Source: CAYYYW01 sp964476245 (GTDB taxonomy: Bacteria; Patescibacteriota; Microgenomatia; UBA1406; HO2-37-13b). Taken from it: a stretch of DNA of 31,572 nucleotides. The stretch is from positions 1-31,572 of the forward strand of contig CAYYYW010000012.1 of assembly GCA_964476245.1 (NCBI GenBank), given 5' to 3'. Made by a program: the position numbers and the translations under genes. The notes below the pieces were generated by a model, which saw nothing but the letters and a program-made list of their open reading frames with translations, did no database searches and was not told where the DNA came from. Positions 1 through 6,466 of the stretch are shown piece after piece; the first letter of the stretch is position 1, and each line of letters begins with the position of its first letter.

Positions 1-47
1 CATTTAACCGTTTTTGATAAAATAGTTTCGAGCGAATTTGTATATTC

Positions 48-127
48 GCACCCAACTGCGACTTATCGGGCGGCGCGATAGCGCCGCCCATTCATTTAGA
101 AAGTCACAACACACTATTTTGTCTTTT
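48..127. repeat. Left arm of 80-bp inverted repeat
   Basis: Matches the reverse complement of 1777-1856 with one mismatch (A109). It contains the hairpin GGGCGGCGC-GATA-GCGCCGCCC at 68-89. Shorter collinear matches continue the similarity: 138-154 pairs with 1721-1737, and 205-217 with 1701-1713. Positions 48 to about 217 therefore look like an inverted, decayed copy of the 3' end of the recombinase gene. Confidence 0.9.
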
Positions 128-363
128 CTTATTTTATTTTTCAAAAAGATTTTTATAATATTTTGCTCGTTTTACTCGCAAAAAATGATCCGCCCGAGGC
201 GGATGATGCGATTTTATTTTCCCCAATTTAATTAGAGTTTACCCAAAAGCAATTAAATGTCCGCTGGTGCTCAATAATTAATAATCAATATTTGATAATA
301 ACTTCAACGTTACTTAGTACATACCAAATCTATACTATCAAAACAGCCTAAAATAAATAGGTA

Positions 364-391
364 TTGAAAATAATTTTTTTAATTGTAATAT
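364..391 (+). promoter_or_regulatory. Recombinase promoter, short leader
   Basis: TTGAAA at 364-369 and TAATAT at 386-391 are separated by 16 nt. The -10 box ends 9 nt before the ATG at 401, which predicts a leader of only a few bases. No Shine-Dalgarno is visible. The rest of 128-363 holds only the decayed repeat copy and a CCGCC-CGA-GGCGG palindrome at 190-202. Confidence 0.5.
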
Positions 392-400
392 TTGTTTTGC

Positions 401-1987
401 ATGAAAAGTCCTACCTATTTTCTCTATGCTCGCAAGTCTACCGAGGGTGAAGAACGGCAGCAATTATCTATTCCGGCTCAAATTGATGAATTAAAGTCGT
501 ATGCCACAAAAGAAGGTCTTGTTATTGCTGATACCCTTACTGAAAGCAAAACCGCCAAACAACCGGGCCGAGAAATATTTAACCAGATGATAGCAAGAAT
601 TGAAAAAGGAGAATGTCAAGGAATCTTGTCTTGGCATCCAGACAGACTTGCTCGCAATGCAGTAGATGCTGGTCAGATTATTCATTTTTTAGATACAGGT
701 AAACTTCTTGATTTAAAATTCCCAACAGTGCTTTTTCAAAACAATCCTCAAGGACTTTTCATGTTATCAATTGCTTTTGGGCAAAGTAAGTATTATGTTG
801 ATTCTCTTTCTGAAAATACCAAAAGAGGCCTTCGCCAAAAAGTACGCTTAGGTTGGAGACCAACAGTTGCCTCAAGAGGTTATTTAAATGACAAGGCAAC
901 TAAAACCATTATCAAAGATCCTAAAGAGTGGAAAGCTATCAAAAAAGTATTTGAATTCTATTCTCAAGGAACACATATTTTAAGAGAAGCAGCTGACTTT
1001 TTGGCAAAAAAGGGAGTAAAGACTCCCTACGGTAATCCTTTAAAACTGGACGCTGTAAAAAGGATACTGAAAAATCCTTTTTACTGTGGCCTCTTTTGGT
1101 ATACGGGAGAACTTCATCAAGGCAAACACGAGCCAATCATCTCAAAGAAACTTTTTGATATGGTTCAAGAAGTTCTTAAAAAAAGAAGTAAACCCCAAAC
1201 AAAACAAAGAATTCCCAAACCATTTGCTGGTTTTATTAAATGTGGTGAGTGTGGTATGACGATAACCGCTGAAATCCAAAAAGGTCATATCTACTACCGC
1301 TGTACTAAAAAGTCAAAAAACCATCAATGTCTTCAACCATATGTCAGAGAAGAAGAACTTCTTGAACAATTGAATCATGAAATTAAAACAGTTTCTTTGA
1401 GAACGGATTGGGGGCAAAAGATATTCGCCAAATTAAAAACAGAGGAAACAACTCTTTCCCAATCCGTTTTGTCCGCTTCTTTAACAATTGAAGAAAAGAT
1501 TAAAGAAATTAATCAAAAGATTTCTTTTCTTCTTGACTCCTACCTTGATCAAATCATAAGCCGTGAAGACTATCTTTTAAAAAAAGCTCAACTGGTTAGT
1601 GAAAAGAAATCTTTGGAAGAACAAATTATTAATTTAAAGAAGCGGCCAAATGATTGGCTCGAACGCTTTAGAGATTGGATAAATACCGCCTTACAGGCGG
1701 ATAAAATCGCATCAAACAACAAAAATCTTTTTGAAAAGAGGCAGTTTTTTATTAATACCCGCTCGAACCTCACCCTAAAAGACAAAATAGTGTGCTGTGA
1801 CTTTCTAAATGAATGGGCGGCGCTATCGCGCCGCCCGATAAGTCGCAGTTGGGTGCCAGGACCCGGAGTCGAACCGAGATCTCATGTTTTTCAGACACGC
1901 GCCTTGACCACCTTGGCTATCCTGGCTAATGAAATTACGTCAATGGTGCGTCTGGATGGAATCGAACCATCGACTCCCACTTTATAA
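401..1987 (+). CDS. Large serine recombinase (phage-type integrase)
   Basis: A DNA strand-exchange enzyme of the large serine recombinase family. The N-terminal resolvase domain has the catalytic serine in YARKS (about residue 13 from ATG 401) and the WHPDRLARN motif. A 'recombinase' domain follows (GWRP...TPYGNPL), then a zinc ribbon with CGECG and two later cysteines, then a coiled coil. A TTG at 392 is in frame, but the ATG at 401 begins the conserved KSPTYFLYARKS. After about residue 480 the frame crosses the inverted repeat and reads through the antisense of tRNA-Phe and part of tRNA-Ile. The last 45 or so residues (PGPGVEPRSH..., RLDGIEPSTP) are the typical false translation of tRNA genes. 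The native C terminus has probably been replaced by host sequence at the integration site. Whether the enzyme is active is unknown. Confidence 0.9.
   Translation: MKSPTYFLYARKSTEGEERQQLSIPAQIDELKSYATKEGLVIADTLTESKTAKQPGREIFNQMIARIEKGECQGILSWHPDRLARNAVDAGQIIHFLDTGKLLDLKFPTVLFQNNPQGLFMLSIAFGQSKYYVDSLSENTKRGLRQKVRLGWRPTVASRGYLNDKATKTIIKDPKEWKAIKKVFEFYSQGTHILREAADFLAKKGVKTPYGNPLKLDAVKRILKNPFYCGLFWYTGELHQGKHEPIISKKLFDMVQEVLKKRSKPQTKQRIPKPFAGFIKCGECGMTITAEIQKGHIYYRCTKKSKNHQCLQPYVREEELLEQLNHEIKTVSLRTDWGQKIFAKLKTEETTLSQSVLSASLTIEEKIKEINQKISFLLDSYLDQIISREDYLLKKAQLVSEKKSLEEQIINLKKRPNDWLERFRDWINTALQADKIASNNKNLFEKRQFFINTRSNLTLKDKIVCCDFLNEWAALSRRPISRSWVPGPGVEPRSHVFQTRALTTLAILANEITSMVRLDGIEPSTPTL
1777..1856. 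repeat. Right arm of 80-bp inverted repeat
   Basis: Near-perfect inverted copy of 48-127. It covers the last native-looking recombinase codons (encoding KDKIVCCDFLNEW) and ends inside the final three bases of tRNA-Phe. The repeat thus spans the junction between the element and the tRNA. Confidence 0.9.
1815..1836 (-). terminator. GC-rich hairpin after tRNA-Phe
   Basis: A 9-bp stem GGGCGGCGC/GCGCCGCCC with a 4-nt loop starts 17 nt downstream of the tRNA-Phe 3' end, followed by ATTCATTT. It is a plausible transcription stop for the tRNA cluster, although the T-run is poor. An identical hairpin lies at 68-89, so it may be a repeat element instead. Confidence 0.45.
1854..1926 (-). tRNA. tRNA-Phe (GAA)
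   Basis: Acceptor stem GCCAGGA/TCCTGGC pairs fully. The D stem is GCC/GGC. The anticodon stem CGTGT/ACATG carries the loop CTGAAAA, giving GAA. The T arm is CTCGG-TTCGACT-CCGGG. The discriminator is A. The next bases are CCC, so CCA is not encoded. The 3' end is the insertion junction of the recombinase element. Confidence 0.93.
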
Positions 1988-2018
1988 GAGTGGTGCTCTG
2001 CCGCTGAGCTACAGACGC
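1944..2018 (-). tRNA. tRNA-Ile (UAU), encoded CCA
   Basis: Acceptor GCGTCTG/CAGACGC, D stem GCTC/GAGC, anticodon stem CCACT/AGTGG with loop CTTATAA, T arm GATGG-TTCGATT-CCATC, discriminator A and an encoded CCA at 1944-1946. With U33 in place, the anticodon is UAU, which reads AUA. Most bacteria instead read AUA with a CAU tRNA carrying lysidine. The gene lies 17 nt upstream of tRNA-Phe in the same transcript. Confidence 0.93.
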
Positions 2019-2034
2019 AAGCTTTGGCAGGCGG

Positions 2035-2070
2035 GTAAGACATGTGCTCTAACCACTGAGCCACGAGCGA
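2035..2070 (-). pseudogene. Truncated tRNA (5' half, Val-UAC-like)
   Basis: A tRNA 5' half: seven acceptor-like bases TCGCTCG, then TG, the D arm GCTC-AGTGGTTA-GAGC, an anticodon 5' stem CATGT and the loop start CTTAC. It ends at the third anticodon base and is followed by CCGCCTGCCAAAGC, a short GC-rich element, then tRNA-Ile. No anticodon 3' strand, T arm or matching acceptor strand is present. The anticodon would be UAC (Val). Confidence 0.7.
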
Positions 2071-2071
2071 T

Positions 2072-2092
2072 ATTATAACTCAAAATATTATA
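2072..2092 (-). promoter_or_regulatory. tRNA cluster promoter (two -10 boxes)
   Basis: Read on the minus strand, TATAAT occurs at 2092-2087 and again at 2077-2072. The distal copy is best placed to transcribe the half tRNA, tRNA-Ile and tRNA-Phe. No clear -35 box is visible. Confidence 0.45.
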
Positions 2093-2138
2093 CAAAATCT
2101 ATAACAATAATGAGAGTTTATATTTTTTAGAGTAATTT

Positions 2139-2747
2139 TTATGGAGTAATTCCCATCCTTCCAAGTTCGTTTTTGAGTTGTTTAAAATTTTTATAAACGA
2201 TTCCTTTCACCCCAACTCTAACTGCCGCTCTTACATTTTTTTCTAAATCATCGATAAATACGCATTCGTTAGGTTTGGCGTTTATTTTATTTAACACATT
2301 AAGATATGCCTCTTTATCTGGTTTTTTTAATTTCTCCTTGTAAGACTTAAAGACTTTGGTAAATTTGTTATAGATGTTTCTTTGTGAATTATATTTATCA
2401 TGAATATCAATTGTATCGGTAAACAAGTAAAGGTTATATTTCTCTTTTAATAGTTCAATAAAATTGATTAACTCTAAATTAATACTTGCGGTTTCCTTTT
2501 TATATTGTGCTTTCCATGCCATTAATAATTGATTTACAGTTAAATTGCATTGTAATAATTTTTTCAATTTTTTAAGAAATTGCCGTGAATTTTTTCTACC
2601 TATGATTAAAGGCTCTTTGTTTTCTTTCCAAATTTCGCAAGCTTTGTCGTAGGGAAGGGTAAACATTTTGGCCAAAATTTTTTCCATTAGATTATTTCCA
2701 TGTTTGAGAATCACCCCACCAAAATCAAAAATTACATTTTTTATCAT
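2139..2747 (-). CDS. HAD-superfamily hydrolase
   Basis: A 202-aa haloacid-dehalogenase-type phosphatase. Motif I is FDFGGVI with nucleophile D8; the usual second Asp is Gly, as in YihX-type members. Motif II is FTDT, motif III is the lysine in LKKPDKEAY, and motif IV is FIDD. The helical cap lies between motifs I and II. The longer open frame to 2798 starts inside tRNA-Arg and is not real. The ATG at 2747 lies only 4 nt after the tRNA-Arg discriminator base, with no room for a ribosome binding site, so tRNA 3' processing would leave an almost leaderless mRNA. The substrate cannot be told; a small phosphomonoester is likely. Confidence 0.85.
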   Translation of the reverse strand: MIKNVIFDFGGVILKHGNNLMEKILAKMFTLPYDKACEIWKENKEPLIIGRKNSRQFLKKLKKLLQCNLTVNQLLMAWKAQYKKETASINLELINFIELLKEKYNLYLFTDTIDIHDKYNSQRNIYNKFTKVFKSYKEKLKKPDKEAYLNVLNKINAKPNECVFIDDLEKNVRAAVRVGVKGIVYKNFKQLKNELGRMGITP

Positions 2748-2751
2748 GGGG

Positions 2752-2823
2752 TGTCTTCGGGGAGAATCGAACTCCCATCTTAGGCTCCGGAAGCCCACAT
2801 TCTATCCGTTGAACTACGAAGAC
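2752..2823 (-). tRNA. tRNA-Arg (CCG)
   Basis: Acceptor GTCTTCG/CGAAGAC, D arm GTTC/GAAT-like, anticodon stem TGGGC/GCCTA with loop TTCCGGA giving CCG, T arm GGGAG-TTCGATT-CTCCC, discriminator A. CCA is not encoded (CCCC follows). Its first 10 bases overlap the end of the NUDIX gene, including that gene's stop codon, and its 3' end almost touches the HAD start codon. Confidence 0.92.
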
Positions 2824-3266
2824 GATGCTAAAATATTTAAAGCCTGGGCAAATGCTTCTTTATCAGATTTGTAAGTTAAAATTTTTTTAACCTCATCTTC
2901 TGACAAAAATTTTGCTTCAGCCATTTCCCAATCATGATTCTTAGGATCACCCGAAACGTATTCCATTAAATAATAATAAACAGTTTTTTTAATCAGTTGT
3001 CCTTTAAATTTATAAAAATATTCAATCGGTTTTGGTAATTTTTCAATAATTTTTGCTTTTACGCCACCTTCTTCTTTTGTTTCTCGCAAAGCGGCCTCTT
3101 CTGTTCCTTCTTCTTGATTTACGTCAGCAACTAGCCCTTTAGGAAATACCCAACCTTTATGTTGTGAGTGTTGACAAATCAACCATTTAATACTTTTAAC
3201 TTTTAACTTTTGACTTTTAACTTCTTTGTATACTATGCCTCCCGCTGAGATTTCGTGTTTCGTCAT
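2814..3266 (-). CDS. NUDIX hydrolase
   Basis: A 150-aa pyrophosphohydrolase of the NUDIX family, which cleaves nucleoside diphosphates linked to another group and needs a divalent metal. The box begins at G44 and continues to RETKEEGG at 61-68, with a slightly long spacer between the Gly and the first Glu. Residues 16-25 (VKSQKLKVKS) come from an AACTTTT-type heptamer repeat that lengthens a loop between the first two strands. The stop codon TAG (2814-2816) lies inside the tRNA-Arg 5' end. A TAAAAT box sits 9 nt upstream of the ATG. It is probably cotranscribed with tRNA-Arg and the HAD gene. Confidence 0.88.
   Translation of the reverse strand: MTKHEISAGGIVYKEVKSQKLKVKSIKWLICQHSQHKGWVFPKGLVADVNQEEGTEEAALRETKEEGGVKAKIIEKLPKPIEYFYKFKGQLIKKTVYYYLMEYVSGDPKNHDWEMAEAKFLSEDEVKKILTYKSDKEAFAQALNILASSS
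3191..3224. repeat. Heptamer repeat inside NUDIX gene
   Basis: About four to five copies of a 7-nt unit, AACTTTT with variants, inside the NUDIX coding region. Three units make 21 nt, so the unit keeps the frame every seven codons and encodes K/V/S-rich residues. Confidence 0.75.
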
Positions 3267-3297
3267 AACATTTGAATTTTATCACATTTAAATTATT

Positions 3298-3319
3298 ATC
3301 CTGAGCGTAGTCGAAGGAT
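3298..3319. repeat. Short dispersed-type repeat with dyad ends
   Basis: The sequence ATCCTGAGCGTAGTCGAAGG followed by AT has ATCC/GGAT ends. I recall this motif (CTGAGCGTAGTCGAAGGA) from intergenic regions of many bacterial genomes. Here it lies between the divergent NUDIX and ftsK promoters. Confidence 0.5.
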
Positions 3320-3329
3320 TGACGAGTGG

Positions 3330-3359
3330 TTGACTTCTGGCGAAAAAATAAGATAAAAT
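3330..3359 (+). promoter_or_regulatory. ftsK promoter, leaderless
   Basis: TTGACT (3330-3335), 18-nt spacer, TAAAAT (3354-3359). The ATG at 3367 is 7 nt beyond the -10 box, so transcription should begin at or next to the start codon. No Shine-Dalgarno is present. Confidence 0.6.
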
Positions 3360-3366
3360 AAGCAGT

Positions 3367-5478
3367 ATGGGCAGAAGAAGAAAACTTTTTAGAATACCAT
3401 TTATAAAATTTAGAGTTAATAAGAATACCTTTTTTAATATTTTAGGCTTCCTTATTTTTGGCATTGCCGCAATCCTTTTTTTATCTTTTATTCAAAGCGG
3501 CGTAGTTTTAATAACTATTAACAAGCAACTTACTTCTCGTCTTGGTTACCTTTCCTTTTTTTTCCCATTCATTATCCTTCTTTTGGGAACGCACTTTTTC
3601 AATAGCAAAAAATTAAAACTTATTAAGCCTAACATTACTTTAGGGTTAATGTTGGTTTTCATTTCTTTTCTAGGGACGACTCAATCAGGAGAGCTGGGAA
3701 AATTGATTTTTAATAATCTACAGCAAGACTTTTCTGTAATTGGAGCAATTTTAATTTTAGCCCTGGCTTTTATTATCGGACTAATTTTATTTTTAGACAC
3801 GTCAGTAGATACTTTTATTTTATTTATTTTGGCCAATTTGAAACTTGTGGTTAATCTTGCTAAAAAATATCTTTTTAGAGAAATTTTTGAAAGAAAAACG
3901 GAGAAAAAAGAAAAAAAGAAAGAAGAAAAAGATTTTATTGAGGATAAAAAAATCACTACTCCTCAGATAGTTCAACCGATTGTCCAAACTCAATCGCCAT
4001 CAGCGATCCGCATAAGACCTTTAGTTAAAGAATCACAGGCGACCTGGATCTATCCTCCCTTAACCTTGTTACCGGATATTTTGCAAAAAGAGGCAGATAG
4101 GGGAGACGTGAAAAAAAACGCTGACACCATTGAAAAAACTCTTGACAGTTTTGGGATAAGAGCTCGAGTATTTGAAGTTAATAAAGGACCGGCAGTAACC
4201 CAATACGCCTTAGAAATTGTTAGAGGAACCAAACTTTCACGAATTACAGCTTTATCTAATGATTTGGCTTTAGCTTTGGCGGCATCAACCGGCCAGGTAA
4301 GAATTGAGGCGCCAATTCCTGGTCGTGCCTTAGTTGGGATTGAAATTCCCAATATAAAACCCGAAATGGTAACCCTTAAAAAAATGCTAAGCTCGGCGAT
4401 TTTTTTAAACAATCCTAACCTTTTGTCTGTCCCTTTAGGTTTAGATGTTTCGGGAAGTCCTCAAGCATTTAACATTGCTAAAATGCCTCACGTCTTAATT
4501 GCGGGAACAACCGGCTCAGGAAAGTCAGTTCTTCTAAATGCTTGGATTTGTACGCTTCTTTTTAGAACAAAACCTGAAGAATTGCGGATGATTTTAGTTG
4601 ATCCAAAACGGGTGGAGTTAACTTTATATAATGGGATTCCTCATCTTTTGACTGAAGTGATTGTTGAAGCGGAAAAAATTGTTTCTGCTTTAAAATGGAC
4701 GGTTTCAGAAATGGAAACGCGTTATAAAATGTTTGCCAAAGCGGGAGCGAGAAACATTGAAGGATATAATGGTTTGGCAGAGGTGGAAAAAATTCCTTAC
4801 ATCGTTCTTATTATAGACGAATTAGCAGATTTAATGGTTTTTGCACCGGGAGATGCTGAAGATTTAATTACCAGAGTAGCTCAAATGGCGAGAGCCACAG
4901 GGATTCATTTAATGTTGGCGACTCAACGTCCTTCAGTTGATGTGATTACTGGTTTGATGAAGGCTAATATTCCGGCCAGAATTGCTTTTAATGTTGCCAG
5001 CATGATTGATTCAAGGGTGGTTCTTGATATGCCCGGAGCGGAAAAACTTTTAGGAAGAGGAGATATGTTATTTTTACCACCAGATCAAGCAAAACCTCGA
5101 AGAATTCAAGGTCCTTTTATTTCCGAAAAAGATGTTGTACAAGTTGTCAAATTTTTAAAACAACAGGTTCCTACAGTTCATTACACCGATGAAGTTACTT
5201 CACAAGAAATATCAATAAGAGGAATAAGAGGAGGAACGGCTTCAATCGGCGATGAAAAAGATCCTTTATTTTTGTCGGCGATAGAAATTATTTCTCAATT
5301 TGACAAAGCTTCAGCTTCGCTCCTGCAAAGAAGACTTTCGATTGGATATGCCCGAGCTGCCCGAATTCTTGATCAACTGGAAGGAGAAGGTTATGTTAGT
5401 CCGGCTGAAGGTTCAAAACCCCGAGAAGTTTTTCGCAGACAAGTTAATGAGGATCAATCGATAGAAGAATCCCAATAA
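3367..5478 (+). CDS. ftsK: DNA translocase FtsK/SpoIIIE
   Basis: A 703-aa membrane-anchored hexameric DNA pump that moves chromosome termini through the closing septum. About four membrane segments lie in the first 160 residues. A short charged linker follows (residues ~170-215), much shorter than in E. coli FtsK. The RecA-like motor has Walker A GTTGSGKS at 380-387 and Walker B IVLIIDELAD around 479-488. A C-terminal winged-helix gamma domain (about 635-690, ending REVFRRQ) would read polar DNA motifs. The total length is near that of SpoIIIE. The gene is transcribed alone and converges on mltG with a 19-nt gap. Confidence 0.96.
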   Translation: MGRRRKLFRIPFIKFRVNKNTFFNILGFLIFGIAAILFLSFIQSGVVLITINKQLTSRLGYLSFFFPFIILLLGTHFFNSKKLKLIKPNITLGLMLVFISFLGTTQSGELGKLIFNNLQQDFSVIGAILILALAFIIGLILFLDTSVDTFILFILANLKLVVNLAKKYLFREIFERKTEKKEKKKEEKDFIEDKKITTPQIVQPIVQTQSPSAIRIRPLVKESQATWIYPPLTLLPDILQKEADRGDVKKNADTIEKTLDSFGIRARVFEVNKGPAVTQYALEIVRGTKLSRITALSNDLALALAASTGQVRIEAPIPGRALVGIEIPNIKPEMVTLKKMLSSAIFLNNPNLLSVPLGLDVSGSPQAFNIAKMPHVLIAGTTGSGKSVLLNAWICTLLFRTKPEELRMILVDPKRVELTLYNGIPHLLTEVIVEAEKIVSALKWTVSEMETRYKMFAKAGARNIEGYNGLAEVEKIPYIVLIIDELADLMVFAPGDAEDLITRVAQMARATGIHLMLATQRPSVDVITGLMKANIPARIAFNVASMIDSRVVLDMPGAEKLLGRGDMLFLPPDQAKPRRIQGPFISEKDVVQVVKFLKQQVPTVHYTDEVTSQEISIRGIRGGTASIGDEKDPLFLSAIEIISQFDKASASLLQRRLSIGYARAARILDQLEGEGYVSPAEGSKPREVFRRQVNEDQSIEESQ

Positions 5479-5497
5479 ATTAATTCAAAATATTTTC

Positions 5498-6457
5498 TCA
5501 TCTCAAATATTTTCTTATATTTTCATTATGTCCCTCAAAAGTTTCCGCATAATGCATTTTTCCATCTTTGTCGGAAAGATAATAAAGATAGTCAGTTTGC
5601 GTAGGAGTCAAAATTGCCTCAATGGCAGCCAGCCCCGGATTAGCAATAGGTCCTGGAGGTAAATCTTTATTCTTGTAGGTATTGTAAAGCGAATCAACGC
5701 CTAAGTCTTCAAAAGTTAAACTTTTTTTCCACCAGGTTTTTTCTTCAGATTGATAACCCAAGACATATTGAACTGTAGCATCAATATCAAGTTTCATTTC
5801 TAGTTCTAAACGATTTAAAAGAACACCGGCCACTTTTGGTCTGTCTTCGGCAAATTTTGCTTCTCTTTCAATTAGAGAAGCTAAGGTGATGACTTCTTTT
5901 TCAGTTAATCCTTTTCCAATTGCTTTGTTTCTTAAATCTTGACTATATTTTTTATTGAAATTTTTAGTTAATATGGAAATAACCGCGCCGATTGAGGCTT
6001 CTCTGGGGATAAGGTATGTGTCGGGAAAAAGATAGCCTTCTTGAGCATATTTTAAAAATTCCGATTCAGGAATGTTTAGTTCTCTGGAAAAAATCTGGGC
6101 GATTTCTTCTTTTCTTAAGCCCTCAACAATGGTTATCCAGATATCTAAAGTTCCTTTAGTTAAAGTTTTGGCAATTTCATAGACATTCATTACGGGAGAG
6201 AGTCGGTAATCTCCAGCCTGGATTTTACTTTCAATGCCTAATTGTTTAACGACCAGGTAAAAGACAATTTTATTTCTTATCAATTCTTCTTTTTCTAAAT
6301 TTTTGGCGATTTCTGTCACGGTTTCGCCCCGTTGAATAACAAATATCTTGGTGGTTTTGTTTTTATTATTAACAGGCAGAGTTCCTTCTTTATAATACAA
6401 AAAAACTCCAAAAGCCATTGTCAAAAATAAGACAAGTGCCAGTAAATTTTTTTTCAT
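5498..6457 (-). CDS. mltG: Endolytic murein transglycosylase MltG
   Basis: A 319-aa YceG/MltG-family enzyme that cuts nascent glycan strands and sets their length. The N-terminal membrane anchor is at residues ~4-22. A LysM-like lobe (IFVIQRGETVTEIAKNL) follows. The catalytic domain contains LASLIEREA with the predicted catalytic Glu at E197, then the conserved LLNRLE, LDIDATVQY and YNTY...LPPGPI.NPG signatures. It is the last gene of a minus-strand unit after murJ and AMP phosphorylase, 9 nt behind the latter. The pairing with murJ supports a role in wall synthesis. Confidence 0.95.
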   Translation of the reverse strand: MKKNLLALVLFLTMAFGVFLYYKEGTLPVNNKNKTTKIFVIQRGETVTEIAKNLEKEELIRNKIVFYLVVKQLGIESKIQAGDYRLSPVMNVYEIAKTLTKGTLDIWITIVEGLRKEEIAQIFSRELNIPESEFLKYAQEGYLFPDTYLIPREASIGAVISILTKNFNKKYSQDLRNKAIGKGLTEKEVITLASLIEREAKFAEDRPKVAGVLLNRLELEMKLDIDATVQYVLGYQSEEKTWWKKSLTFEDLGVDSLYNTYKNKDLPPGPIANPGLAAIEAILTPTQTDYLYYLSDKDGKMHYAETFEGHNENIRKYLR

Positions 6458-6466
6458 AGGTTTATT

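Noticed and set aside
38..235. 65-aa ORF at the left end
   Set aside because: It is translation of the inverted repeat and its hairpin, with no start signals.
2035..2070. Split tRNA gene with a distant 3' half
   Set aside because: No matching 3' half (T arm plus CGAGCGA strand) is in the window; CGAGCGA at 29-35 has no T arm before it.
2748..2798. N-terminal extension of the HAD gene (17 residues)
   Set aside because: These codons are tRNA-Arg sequence; the conserved protein begins at the ATG at 2747.
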